NCBI GenBank assembly: GCA_018715595.1
Contig: DVLI01000008.1
Location: 21,354 to 85,353 of the forward strand
Length of the DNA: 64,000 nucleotides
Source of the DNA: Candidatus Caccoplasma merdavium
GTDB taxonomy: Bacteria > Bacteroidota > Bacteroidia > Bacteroidales > UBA11471
Direction of reading: 5' to 3'
Shown: one piece after another, positions 7,758-17,267 of the stretch
Numbering within the stretch: the stretch's first letter is position 1
How the letters are laid out: every line of letters starts with the position of its first letter
Translations under genes and position numbers: made by a program
The notes under the pieces: generated by a model
Told to the model about the DNA's origin: nothing
Seen by the model: the letters and a program-made list of their open reading frames with translations, nothing else
Databases searched by the model: none

Positions 7758-10160
7758 TTAGTAAACGACAGCTTTGGCGTCTTTACCGGCCTTGATGTAA
7801 TATACACCGTGAGCAGGCAACGTAACCGTAGCAGAGCCGTTGACAACAGCCTCGGAGGTAATGAGCGCACCGTTGGCGGCATAAACTTCCACGGTAGCGG
7901 CCTCGGCATTGCTTACCGTTACTTGGTCACCACTTTGGGCAACGACAAGGGCTGCGGTTTCGGCCTGAGCCTCTTCGATGGCAGAACCACCGGCTTCGGC
8001 CGTCACTTTGATGTTACCGATGAATTGATAGGTGTAGTATTTTCTCGATACGGGTTTTGCACCTTTATCGGTACCAGCCATACCGGGACCTACGATGGGA
8101 GAGTCGACGTCACCAATCCAACGTACATACACGACATCTTGATTCTCGGCAGCTGCCGGCAGAGTGGCGATGGCATCGCGCCAGCAATCGCCCACGGAGT
8201 CGATGGCGATGGTGGTAAGGGTGTTCCAGTTGGCATTGTCGAGCGAGTATTCCATCTTCGTGGTCTTGTGCATACGGGCTTCGGCCAGGAGGACGGCAGA
8301 TACTTTCACGCCGGTCATGCCTTTGGTCGAGAATGTGATGTATGAATAGTCGGGATTAGGACAGCAAGCCTTGGTGAGTTCTTCCTTGTAACCGGCAGCA
8401 GCCTCTTCCTGGTCTACGGTAACAGAGTCGAGACGGCTACGCAAGAGAGCGGCCATGAAGAGAACGGGTTCTTCACTTCCATTGTAGATATAGGCTTTGT
8501 TGTTACGGCTTTGGCAACCGGTGGTATCGACATAAGCAAGGGCATCGGCCGAATACGTCATGATACCGAATGCACCAGGATTCCCGGCATTGGCGGCATG
8601 GTTGGAAGCAAACGGGAGGGTCACGGTTTTGTTGTTACCGTCTTTGAGTTGGCAGAAGTCCCACAACATTTCATAGTCGGCCGAAACGACATTGGCAGTG
8701 AGGTTCAGGTCGCCGGTAAGGGTAATGGTACGGTTCATTGTGCTCACACCGTCGCTCCAACCCATAAACGTATTCAAACCGTCGTGGAGGTCGATGCTGA
8801 TAGAGATTTCATCGCCTACGAAATAAATGGCCTTTTCGGGTTGGATGGTAACCGTAGCCGTGGTAGAACCACCTTCGATCGACACATTCACAGTAGCTTT
8901 TTGGGGGAATTCATCGAGATACCAACGACCATCACCGATAAAACTTTTTTCTCCGGCAACGACCATATGATATTCATCGAGTTTCACACCTGATGTATAA
9001 GACTTATCGCTCTTCAATAAAGAAAAGTCTTTATTGGTGCGATCATAAAAATTATCCATAGTCATTTCAAGTGCGGCCAATGTATAGTTCTCTGTCGTAT
9101 CAGCCACAATCCAAGAAGGCTCACCTTCTTCGTTCTTATTATTACCTGCTGACCATGAAGCATGCCCTTCAATTACATTGGATTTAGCAGATACCAGCCC
9201 CATAGTCATTTTTACAATCTTACTAACGTTGGTATTTGTCGAAGTAAGATTCAAATCATCATCCCAATCAGGGGTCAAAATAAAGTTATTATAGAGGTTG
9301 ACTTGCGTATCTGCTCCCACAAAGCCATCCAACCAAAAATAGTTACAATCTCTACCAGAATGCAGCATGATTGTGTTATTATAAACATTAAACACACCCG
9401 AAGCCAAATCCAATGCATTGGTAAAATATCCCATGCGGAATATTGATTGTATATAAGGCATATCGTAGAATGTGTTATTTTTCAACAACACTTCATATAC
9501 TTTCTGTCCCGGATATATCAAAGACCAACCGTTACCTTCGGTCGCAAATATATTGTGTATTTTGCTATCGCTGATTTCGAAATAGTTGATAGAACCACCC
9601 GGATAATAGACTTTTGTATCCCCATCCGTATATGATTTGGGTTCCAAACGATATAGCCCCCGAGGTGAATCACATATCTCGCAATGACGGAATACTACGG
9701 AATCCATGTCCGCGTACATCTTTTTGAAATAAAAGATATGACCACTGGTAGCCGTTACCCCACTGCGATAATGAAGCGAAAGATTTTCGAAATGTAAACT
9801 CAAATCACTACCGATTTCCGTACCATAATCATTCTTTTGTTGCTCCTCATTAAGGCCATCCAAAGTCTGTTTCTCTCCATCGAAACCAACGGCAAGACCC
9901 GGAAGATTATCAATATCGTCCGTCGCACCAATAAGCCAAATCTTACCGGCTTTCTTCATTTTTATACTTCCAACATTAATAATTTCACCCTCCGTTTCAG
10001 GTGCAATAACAATAGTATCACGAGAACCGATCGTGTTTCCCAGTCCTCCCCAAGCAGAAGTAAATTCTGCTTTGTCTTTTACTACCCAATGTCCAGCAGC
10101 CGCCTGAAAGGAGACTGCAGTTGCCATAAATGCGGCAGCAAGTGTAAAGATTTTTTTCAT
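7758..10160 (-). CDS. Secreted beta-helix protein with T9SS sorting tail (DUF4957/DUF5123-like)
   Basis: The 800-residue protein has a signal peptide (MKKIFTLAAAFMATAVSFQAAAG). Residues about 60-400 have short, Asn- and hydrophobic-rich repeats (FEISDSKIHNIF, VYNNTIMLHS, VNLYNNFIL) of a right-handed beta-helix, as in pectate-lyase-like DUF4957/DUF5123 proteins. Residues about 420-490 resemble an InlB-type bacterial repeat (TFMGWSDGVSTMNRTITL). Residues about 500-720 look like a galactose-binding beta-sandwich (MEYSLDNANWNTL). The last 65 residues (VEVYAANGALITSEAV, then HGVYYIKAGKDAKAVVY) form a type A T9SS sorting domain, so it is exported and surface-anchored. Catalysis is not shown; pectin binding or cleavage is inferred from the locus. 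The first half of the gene is AT-rich and the rest is not. It has its own promoter at 10237-10268. Confidence 0.85.
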   Translation of the reverse strand: MKKIFTLAAAFMATAVSFQAAAGHWVVKDKAEFTSAWGGLGNTIGSRDTIVIAPETEGEIINVGSIKMKKAGKIWLIGATDDIDNLPGLAVGFDGEKQTLDGLNEEQQKNDYGTEIGSDLSLHFENLSLHYRSGVTATSGHIFYFKKMYADMDSVVFRHCEICDSPRGLYRLEPKSYTDGDTKVYYPGGSINYFEISDSKIHNIFATEGNGWSLIYPGQKVYEVLLKNNTFYDMPYIQSIFRMGYFTNALDLASGVFNVYNNTIMLHSGRDCNYFWLDGFVGADTQVNLYNNFILTPDWDDDLNLTSTNTNVSKIVKMTMGLVSAKSNVIEGHASWSAGNNKNEEGEPSWIVADTTENYTLAALEMTMDNFYDRTNKDFSLLKSDKSYTSGVKLDEYHMVVAGEKSFIGDGRWYLDEFPQKATVNVSIEGGSTTATVTIQPEKAIYFVGDEISISIDLHDGLNTFMGWSDGVSTMNRTITLTGDLNLTANVVSADYEMLWDFCQLKDGNNKTVTLPFASNHAANAGNPGAFGIMTYSADALAYVDTTGCQSRNNKAYIYNGSEEPVLFMAALLRSRLDSVTVDQEEAAAGYKEELTKACCPNPDYSYITFSTKGMTGVKVSAVLLAEARMHKTTKMEYSLDNANWNTLTTIAIDSVGDCWRDAIATLPAAAENQDVVYVRWIGDVDSPIVGPGMAGTDKGAKPVSRKYYTYQFIGNIKVTAEAGGSAIEEAQAETAALVVAQSGDQVTVSNAEAATVEVYAANGALITSEAVVNGSATVTLPAHGVYYIKAGKDAKAVVY

Positions 10161-10191
10161 AACTCTGATGTTTTTATGGTTAGATATCTAT

Positions 10192-10223
10192 CCATACCTT
10201 CGCTTTTGATGGCGAAGGTATGG
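10192..10223 (-). promoter_or_regulatory. Stem-loop in the 5' leader of the beta-helix gene
   Basis: Perfect 12-base arms (10192-10203 and 10212-10223) and an eight-base loop lie just downstream of the predicted transcription start. On the plus strand a T-rich tract follows, but no rightward gene ends here. The stem could stabilise the leader or act in control; its role is unknown. Confidence 0.5.
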
Positions 10224-10236
10224 TTTTTGATTTTTA

Positions 10237-10268
10237 CAAAAGTAATCAATTTTATCGGTCAAGACAAA
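10237..10268 (-). promoter_or_regulatory. Promoter for the beta-helix T9SS gene
   Basis: On the minus strand TTTG (10268-10265) is followed after 20 bases by TACTTTTG (10244-10237), the full Bacteroidetes consensus and spacing. It lies just past the SusD stop, so the last gene of the locus can be transcribed on its own. Confidence 0.65.
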
Positions 10269-10277
10269 GGACGGAAT

Positions 10278-12068
10278 CTATTTTCCTTCCAAATTCCAAT
10301 CGACAAAATAATTGTTGGCAATCGATGCCCGCACCTTGGCTTGGAGGGCTTCGGGATATTTGGGTACGATGCGGTTCGAGACGATCGTATCGGCCTGGGC
10401 ATCGCCTGCGGCTTTGTAACGCTCGGCCATCTTCACGAGATAGCTGTAAGACTTGCCTTCGCCGGTATATTCGAGCAGATACTCATCGGCCAGGGCAAGG
10501 TCGTAGATTTTGATGCGTTCCTCTTCGGTAATGGCGCGTTTCGCACCGTTCTCATCGGTCACATAGAAGGTTCCTGTCTCGTCAGGCACGGGCAAGTCGT
10601 GCTCGGCACCTTGGGCACACCCTACGATACCTACGTTGCCATAACCGCCTGATGTTCCAAACCAAGTGTTATATCGAGCGTCCCAACCCTCATCGACGGG
10701 CACCCCGTCGACACGACCTTCGGCAAATTCGTTTTCGAGGCCGTTGTTGAGCAAGGTCTTGGTCTGATGCCAGTTACCGAGGTGATTCTCGGCCTCGGCC
10801 AGGAGGAAGTGATAGTCATGGCCGCGATAGAGGACAATGGTGGGTTGTATCTCAAAGATATTGGTACGCAGATATTCGGGCGTATTCCCGCCCCGACGGC
10901 TGTAATAATACTTGGTAAAGGCTATCGAGCCGTTGATGGGATACATGGTCAGCAACTGCGTGTAACTGCGAATGTCGGTTTCGGCATAAGAGTCCATGCC
11001 ATATTGGGAAGGTTGCAGGTAGAACCCGTCACCGGGATAGGCCGGGCAGAAGTATTGCACCAAGCGGTTGCGTTGGCCATTGTCATAGTCATACATGATA
11101 CCCGAAATGAGCTGATAGTCATAGCCTACTTGCTCAGAGAAGAATATACTGTAATAGCTGTGCGTGAGAGGTATGCAAAGGTTATAATAGTAACCCGGAG
11201 TCTTATCGGAAGGTATCGTACCATCGACATTGAGATAGAGATTGTTGAGGTATTCGAGAATATTGTCGCGAATCCACTGCCAATCGGAGAGGCTATTGGT
11301 ATAAGAGGCCCTCCACGAAAGGAGCTCGGCACGCATGAGCAACCACGGGGGAGTCAGGTAATTCCAGTAATCATAAGAAGAGCTTTGTGTCTCGGGGTCG
11401 ATCCAAGCGGGCCAATCCATTTCGAGGTCGGCTGCATAATGATTGCCGTCGAGGGTGATGCCGTTGTCGAGCAACTCAATGCATTTCTCCGAAACCTCAT
11501 ACATCGAATTGAGCGGTGTGAAGACCGAAGCGTCGTTCAGGTCCTTGATTTCTTCGAGAGGGTCGTCGTAATAATAAGCCTTACCGTAGATGCGCCCCAA
11601 CGTGTAGTAGGCCCACACCTTGATGCGCAAGGCGCTGCTCACGAGCTTGGGAAAGTCGGCAGCCGCCGACTCGCTCATCGAGCCGCCGATTTTCTTGTGA
11701 TACTCTTCCATCTTGTCGAAGTAGTCGTTGCAAGCCGTGATAATCTCATAAAAACAAGTCGGGTCGGCATACTCGTTTCCGTCGGTCGGCTCATAATTAT
11801 AGATGTCTTGCAGGGCAATGGGGGCATTCGGGGCTATTTCGAGGAAGTTGCAACGCGTGTCGGTGAGGAATATGGGGTGATCACCTGCATTCTGCATACG
11901 CGTCACAATGCCCAAGAACCCGCGGTACATCTCATTTTCGCTCGATATATAATCATTGACATTGAGAATATTATCGGGGTCGGTATCGAAAAAGTCGTCA
12001 CACGCCGAGGTAAGAACCGCAAGGGCGGCGGTCAGGCACAATATGGAATATCGAAATATACGTTTCAT
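10278..12068 (-). CDS. SusD/RagB-family glycan-binding lipoprotein (second pair)
   Basis: This 596-residue lipoprotein caps a SusC transporter and captures glycan at the cell surface. The N-terminus (MKRIFRYSILCLTAALAVLTSACDDFFDTDP) has a signal peptide with a lipobox ending in Cys, followed by acidic residues typical of surface export in Bacteroidetes. TPR-like helices occur (YYTLGRIYGKAYYYDD), and the C-terminal region has the usual RagB/SusD LLAEAENHLGNW helix and a DEYLLEYTGEGKSYSYLVKM segment, close to the family's ER-L-E-GKR-D motif. I took the ATG at 12068, six bases after the SusC stop, over the TTG at 12074. It belongs to the leftward FAS1-SusCD operon. Confidence 0.93.
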   Translation of the reverse strand: MKRIFRYSILCLTAALAVLTSACDDFFDTDPDNILNVNDYISSENEMYRGFLGIVTRMQNAGDHPIFLTDTRCNFLEIAPNAPIALQDIYNYEPTDGNEYADPTCFYEIITACNDYFDKMEEYHKKIGGSMSESAAADFPKLVSSALRIKVWAYYTLGRIYGKAYYYDDPLEEIKDLNDASVFTPLNSMYEVSEKCIELLDNGITLDGNHYAADLEMDWPAWIDPETQSSSYDYWNYLTPPWLLMRAELLSWRASYTNSLSDWQWIRDNILEYLNNLYLNVDGTIPSDKTPGYYYNLCIPLTHSYYSIFFSEQVGYDYQLISGIMYDYDNGQRNRLVQYFCPAYPGDGFYLQPSQYGMDSYAETDIRSYTQLLTMYPINGSIAFTKYYYSRRGGNTPEYLRTNIFEIQPTIVLYRGHDYHFLLAEAENHLGNWHQTKTLLNNGLENEFAEGRVDGVPVDEGWDARYNTWFGTSGGYGNVGIVGCAQGAEHDLPVPDETGTFYVTDENGAKRAITEEERIKIYDLALADEYLLEYTGEGKSYSYLVKMAERYKAAGDAQADTIVSNRIVPKYPEALQAKVRASIANNYFVDWNLEGK

Positions 12069-12074
12069 GGTCAA

Positions 12075-15000
12075 TTAGAAGTTTAAATTAAATCCGACTT
12101 TTATGGTGATGGGGAGAGCCACCTTGGCGTAGTCAAATCCTCTCATGCTTTCGCTGTAAGAGTAGTTGAATTCGGGGTCACTGCCCAGATAATCGGTCAA
12201 GGTGAAGAGGTTCTCACCGGTAACATAGATAGTTCCCGACTGACAGAAACGCAACATCTTGTTATCGAAATGGAATGCCAGCGTAAGGGCTCTCAGTTTG
12301 AAATAAGAGGCATCTTCGATCCAACGGTCGGAGAAGATGTTGTTACCCGAAGGATCACCATAGGCGGCACGGGGCATGTCGGTCATTTGGCCTTCGACTT
12401 GCCAACGGTTGAGCACGGCCGTCGACTGGTTATAGAAAGTCGACATCGACTCGGTCTGACGACGCAAGGCATTATAAGCCTTGTTGCCGACCGAATAACC
12501 GAAGTCGGCTTTGAGGGAAATCCATTTATACCGGAGAGTGGTGCTCACGCCGCCGAAGAAGTCGGGCGTTGCCGAGCCCAACGATACGCGGTCTTCGTCA
12601 TTGATGATCCCGTCATGGTTTTGGTCGATGAAGCGGACATCGCCGGCCTGATAGGCTTTACCGGCGGCATTTTTAAGACCGGCAGCCTGTGCTTCGGCCG
12701 TGGTGGCATAGATACCGTCGGTCTGATAACCGTAGAACTCATAAGGCGAACTGCCCACCCGGGTTATCACCTGAGCATCGTCTTCGTTGTACGCCGTAAA
12801 TTCGATGATGTCTTCGGTCTGCGCATTGCCCAGCGATTCGACCGTGCTCTTCACCGTGGAGATGTTGCCTGAAATCGACCAGTCGAAATTCTTGGTGTGG
12901 ACAGGATTGAGGCGCAAAGCCAACTCATATCCTTGCGAAGAGATGGAAGCGGTGTTGTCGTAGTAAAGCGACGAACCGTAAACAGCCGATATGTTGCGGT
13001 CGAGCAACAGGTCGTAGGAATTGGCATAGAAGTAGTTGAATTGCAAATCGACCATGTGTTTATAGAGCGAGAGGTCGAGAGCGGCATCGAACTGCGCTTT
13101 CTTTTCCCATTCAAGACGGGTGTTGGGCACGTTGGAACGTACAATGGCTCCCATGTTGAAAAGGTTCGACGTCAGATAATAGTTCTTGGCGTAATTCGAA
13201 GAGAAGCGGCTGTTACCGGTGAGGCTCACTTCGGCCGAGAGATTCATCATGTCGATCCAGGAGGGAAGGGCTCCGGTATTGGCCGCGAAGAAAGTAAGGC
13301 CGGCCGAGGGGAAGAATCCGAAACGAGGCGCATCTACTCCCGATACCGACGAACCGTCGACAGAGAGATTGGCCATGGCCTTCACCAGGTGGTTGAAGGT
13401 GTAGTCGGCATGGAGGTAATAGCTGAGCCACTTCCACTCGTCATTGATACCGTCGATAATACGCTCGTCGAGATCGCTGGCCAAGGTCTTGTAATTGTCG
13501 TTGGCCGTATTGTATCCCGACTCAAAGTCATACTCGAAGTTCTTGGTAATGAAACGCAATCCGCCGTAAGCCTTGAAGTCGTGTATGTTGCCAAAGAGTT
13601 TCTGGTACATGGCATTCACGCCGTAGAAGTAAGACGACTGCTCGCGCACGCCTTTGCTCACATAGTTGAAGCCGGTGCCGTAGAGCTGGGGTACGATGGC
13701 CTTGTCGGTGACGCCGGGAACGAAGAGCGACTCCTCGGTGTAGTCATAGTAGATATTGAGCATGCCGGTGATGGTCCAGTTCTCGGTGGGTCGCCAGTTG
13801 AGACCGGCACGCACATTCACATCGTAAATCTTATCATCGCCCTCGACCGTCTCGACCAGAGCCAACGGGTTACTTACGTTATTGTAGGCATAGGTAGGAT
13901 TGGCATTTACGTTCCACCCGTTGTATGTGGCGTAGTTGGGAAGCAAATTGCCATTCATTTCGCGCATGTAGGGATAGAGGTTGGGCATCATGAAATTCGA
14001 TGCCAAGATGGGATTGGTAGCCTCTTTCATACCTTGCTCCTGCAAATCGCTCGAAATGTAGGCCAGGTTCACGTTGGTGAAAATGTCGACCCAACGGCTT
14101 ACCATCACACTCGAATTGATCAACGTGTGGAAACGTTGTGTCGAGGTATTGTCGAGGATACCTCCTTCGTTGGTATAGCCCAAAGAGATGTTGTACTTGG
14201 CAATTTCGTCACCTCCTTCGATGCGGAAAATGTTATCGGTCACAAATGCCTTGCGGGTAATCTCCTTCGTCCAATCGATGTCATTGTCGAACAGATAACT
14301 GTAACTGTTTACACCGGGGTTGAGGAACGGATAGTCGGCTCGCAAATCGGCCGCACTCGAATAGCGTGTCATACCCACATCTTGCAGATAGTTGGCGTAT
14401 TGCGAAGCATTGAGGGTGGGAATGCCGCTTTGAGGCATACTCACTCCGTAGCTGCCCGTAAAGGAGATACGGGTGTTGAGGTTATCGGAGGTAGCCTGCT
14501 GGGTCTCGATGAGGATAACACCGTTGGAACCCAACGAGCCGTAAAGCGAAGCCTCGGCGCCTTTGAGGGCGGTGATGCTCTTGATGTCGTTGACGTTATA
14601 CCCGAAGAGGGCATCGCGGGAGTAGCCATTGAGCACGCCCGAGACATCGGTATTGTAGAGATAGGGAATACCATTGATGACCAACAGCGGAGCATTGTCG
14701 GCATTCAGGGTATGAATGCCACGCAGGTTGAAGAAGGCGCCTTCACCGGGCATGCCGCTCTTCTTGATGACTTGCAGGCCGGAGATTTCGTCCTGCCAGG
14801 CCAAATCGGCCGAGAGGGTATTTTTCATGTCTCGACGGTCGAGCGAAGCGTTTACCGCACTCCGGTTGTCGCGGCGTTCGCTGTAAAACGGGAACTGTGT
14901 CGTACCGGCATAATCGGAAAAGCGCTCGGGCACCAGAACAATTTCACGGGGAATAACGCCGCTTTTCAACGGATATTCACGCGTGTAAAAGCCTCCGGCC

Positions 15001-15224
15001 ACGATGCGCAACGTTCCTTTCGAGAGGTCGGTGGTCAGCTCAAAGGCACCATTCTCGTCGGAGACGACCGAGCTCGACGTCCCCACCACCGAAACAATGG
15101 CTCCCTGCAAGGGGGTATTGTCGGTACTCACAATCTTAGACTTGATGCGGGTTCCCTTCTGGGCAAAAACCGGTAGGACCGACACCATGAGTATAATAAT
15201 CAGGAAACTATATATTCTTCTCAT
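12075..15224 (-). CDS. SusC/RagA-family TonB-dependent transporter, divergent (second pair)
   Basis: The 1049-residue outer-membrane protein starts with a signal peptide (MRRIYSFLIIILMVSVLPVFAQ). Next is a carboxypeptidase-regulatory-like domain (TPLQGAIVSVVG, SDENGAFELT), then a plug (FFNLRGIHTLNADNAPLLVI, GYNVNDIKSITALKGAEAS) and a long 22-strand barrel ending in KVGFNLNF. It would import oligosaccharides handed over by the SusD partner immediately downstream, powered by TonB. The plug motif is unusual: SusC proteins normally read close to VLKDASATAIYGSRGANG, whereas here it is ALKGAEASLYGSLGSNG. I also see no clear LGEVVV TonB-box-like stretch after the first domain. The gene lies 19 bases after the 672-residue FAS1 gene in the same operon. 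Confidence 0.93.
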   Translation of the reverse strand: MRRIYSFLIIILMVSVLPVFAQKGTRIKSKIVSTDNTPLQGAIVSVVGTSSSVVSDENGAFELTTDLSKGTLRIVAGGFYTREYPLKSGVIPREIVLVPERFSDYAGTTQFPFYSERRDNRSAVNASLDRRDMKNTLSADLAWQDEISGLQVIKKSGMPGEGAFFNLRGIHTLNADNAPLLVINGIPYLYNTDVSGVLNGYSRDALFGYNVNDIKSITALKGAEASLYGSLGSNGVILIETQQATSDNLNTRISFTGSYGVSMPQSGIPTLNASQYANYLQDVGMTRYSSAADLRADYPFLNPGVNSYSYLFDNDIDWTKEITRKAFVTDNIFRIEGGDEIAKYNISLGYTNEGGILDNTSTQRFHTLINSSVMVSRWVDIFTNVNLAYISSDLQEQGMKEATNPILASNFMMPNLYPYMREMNGNLLPNYATYNGWNVNANPTYAYNNVSNPLALVETVEGDDKIYDVNVRAGLNWRPTENWTITGMLNIYYDYTEESLFVPGVTDKAIVPQLYGTGFNYVSKGVREQSSYFYGVNAMYQKLFGNIHDFKAYGGLRFITKNFEYDFESGYNTANDNYKTLASDLDERIIDGINDEWKWLSYYLHADYTFNHLVKAMANLSVDGSSVSGVDAPRFGFFPSAGLTFFAANTGALPSWIDMMNLSAEVSLTGNSRFSSNYAKNYYLTSNLFNMGAIVRSNVPNTRLEWEKKAQFDAALDLSLYKHMVDLQFNYFYANSYDLLLDRNISAVYGSSLYYDNTASISSQGYELALRLNPVHTKNFDWSISGNISTVKSTVESLGNAQTEDIIEFTAYNEDDAQVITRVGSSPYEFYGYQTDGIYATTAEAQAAGLKNAAGKAYQAGDVRFIDQNHDGIINDEDRVSLGSATPDFFGGVSTTLRYKWISLKADFGYSVGNKAYNALRRQTESMSTFYNQSTAVLNRWQVEGQMTDMPRAAYGDPSGNNIFSDRWIEDASYFKLRALTLAFHFDNKMLRFCQSGTIYVTGENLFTLTDYLGSDPEFNYSYSESMRGFDYAKVALPITIKVGFNLNF

Positions 15225-15243
15225 AACACTGAATTTTCTAAGA

Positions 15244-17262
15244 TTAATAGTTATTTACTGTCGGTCGCAAACACCAGTGGTACATCATCAACTGGGAAAC
15301 GTTGTTTTTGGAGCGGTCGGTCGTACTCGTTATGATTGAAGCCATATCGCTCGACTCGACACGAATGCGGAAGTTCCCGTCTTGGGGAATATTCACGACA
15401 GCCACCTGATAACCGTCGGTATCGTAAGCCACCGACTTGGGATCGAGTTCAAACCAGGCTTGTGCATCGAATCCTTCGGGGTAGGTAATCGACAAAGGCC
15501 CATAAAAAGTCATTTCCGATGCACCGCCACGGTCGAAGTGGAAGTTCGACCCCTGTGCCGCCATACTCATGTCCTGCACCAACAGGCGGTCATTGAAGTA
15601 GATGCTCAACGAATAGGTGAGCGAGTGCTTGAAGCCCATGCGCAAGTTGTATTCTCCGGCGGGAAGATTGCACTCGACCAAACCGTAATTCGCATCTTCG
15701 CTGTTGTAGAGCAAACCGTCATACTCGACGCTACACAAATAATCCGACTCTTTTACACCGGCAGCGAACGACTCCTGCTGCGGAATAAGCAGGGCGAGCG
15801 AGTCGATGCTGGACGTCAGTGAATCGATGGCGGCCTGCGTCAACGAATCGGGCGACACGATGGTGCTCAACGAGTCGAGGGTTACTTGCGCCGAGGCCAG
15901 GAGATTGCGGCTCTTGGTGAGCGAGTCGGTGGCAGTAGCGGCCGAGATGGCCTCTTGCGTGGGAACAGCCGTCAACACATGATAGTACATCGTAGGCAGG
16001 GTCTCCGAAAGCGTGAATGAACTCTGGGCATCATTGCACACGAGCGGATTGACCCAATTGGTCCATCTGAAATATTGGGCTTTCTGCGCATCACTCATGG
16101 CAGCCCATATCTGATAGAATCTTGTCTTCACGCGGTAAATGACCACATGATTGGGAATCTTAAAATCGGACAGGTAATAGACCAAGCCATTGCTCAGCGT
16201 GTCGCATCTTGTCGGGTCGACGAGTTGCACCGACGGACGCCAGTAGGCCGAATCGGAAAGGTTATACTCTTCGAGGTCCTGCGATTCGTCGATGGTACGC
16301 ACATATCCACCCACGGCATAGAAGTCGGGGGCTCCGGCCGACACTTCTTCACGGGAAAGGCGACGGTTGGCAAAACATGCCTCCACAATCCATTTCTCAA
16401 ACTTGGCCGTGTCGGCAGCCGTCACGGCCCGGTTGAGCCAAACCGGCAGATTGGCGTAAGCATCGTTGAGGGCTTTCTCGATAAGAGCGTTGTTGGGCAC
16501 GAACATCGTGGTGGTGAAGTTTTCCGAACGCATATTCCAATAGGAAATGCCGTTTTGGGTGTAACGGTCCATCAACGTGTTGCGTACCGAGATGACCGAG
16601 TCGGAATAATAGGTATTACCCATGTCGTCCACGCCATCGGGGGTACTGCTCTCGCGGTCGAAATATTCTTCTTCATAGCGAGCGACCAGATCTTTGAAAA
16701 GGGAATAGTCCTCGCCCAAGGATTTCAAATATTCATAAACCGATTCGCGGGGAATAATCGTTCCGTCGATATAGTAAACATAACCATTATCGGTCTTCAC
16801 CTGCTTGTAGAGCTTGTAATCATCGATATAAGTCCCTTCTTCACGCAGGTAGACCCGCAGGTTCTTTTTGTCATAGAGGGTCTCGTAGCGGGTGAGTATG
16901 CCGAAATTCTCGGCAAACTTGTCGGGCGACACCGGGGTATCGGAGATGCTGTTCTTGACAAAAGCGGTATCGTTCTCAATCTTCGACATGTCGAGGTTGT
17001 CGTTCTCACACACGACGAGGGTATATTGTCCGTCGGCAGGGAGGGTTTCCATGATACCGGTTTTCTCGAAAAGCCCGGTAATCTCTGACAATGTGGGCTG
17101 GCTTTTCAGGTAGGAAACCACATCTCCCGAATATACTTCTATATCGGCCGACGCAGAGGTGATGTCGCGCACGTCGTAGTGGTCGTCCCACTTGTCGGAA
17201 CATGATACGGCAACGACACTCAGGGCCGACAATATCCATGCTGTAAATTTATTTGTTCTCAT
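15244..17262 (-). CDS. FAS1 (fasciclin) domain lipoprotein, 672 residues
   Basis: A signal peptide ends in lipobox Cys21 (SVVAVSCSDKWDDH), so the protein is lipid-anchored, probably on the cell surface. Two fasciclin-like units are visible. The first has the core strand YTLVVCENDNLDM near residue 84; the second has TTMFVPNNALIEKALNDAYA near 255. Residues about 447-495 are helical with repeated LDSLS/IDSLA units, suggesting a short coiled-coil spacer. The last 180 residues look like beta-sandwiches (LPAGEYNLRMGF, IPQDGNFRIRVES) of the carbohydrate-binding type. FAS1 domains mediate adhesion; a glycan-binding role here is inferred from its place before a SusCD pair. It starts 5 bases after the 599-codon gene ends. 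Confidence 0.85.
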   Translation of the reverse strand: MRTNKFTAWILSALSVVAVSCSDKWDDHYDVRDITSASADIEVYSGDVVSYLKSQPTLSEITGLFEKTGIMETLPADGQYTLVVCENDNLDMSKIENDTAFVKNSISDTPVSPDKFAENFGILTRYETLYDKKNLRVYLREEGTYIDDYKLYKQVKTDNGYVYYIDGTIIPRESVYEYLKSLGEDYSLFKDLVARYEEEYFDRESSTPDGVDDMGNTYYSDSVISVRNTLMDRYTQNGISYWNMRSENFTTTMFVPNNALIEKALNDAYANLPVWLNRAVTAADTAKFEKWIVEACFANRRLSREEVSAGAPDFYAVGGYVRTIDESQDLEEYNLSDSAYWRPSVQLVDPTRCDTLSNGLVYYLSDFKIPNHVVIYRVKTRFYQIWAAMSDAQKAQYFRWTNWVNPLVCNDAQSSFTLSETLPTMYYHVLTAVPTQEAISAATATDSLTKSRNLLASAQVTLDSLSTIVSPDSLTQAAIDSLTSSIDSLALLIPQQESFAAGVKESDYLCSVEYDGLLYNSEDANYGLVECNLPAGEYNLRMGFKHSLTYSLSIYFNDRLLVQDMSMAAQGSNFHFDRGGASEMTFYGPLSITYPEGFDAQAWFELDPKSVAYDTDGYQVAVVNIPQDGNFRIRVESSDMASIITSTTDRSKNNVSQLMMYHWCLRPTVNNY

Positions 17263-17267
17263 AGTAT

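Noticed and set aside
12897..15176. 759-codon rightward open frame opposite the second SusC
   Set aside because: Antisense shadow caused by codon bias; the SusC frame carries all domain motifs.
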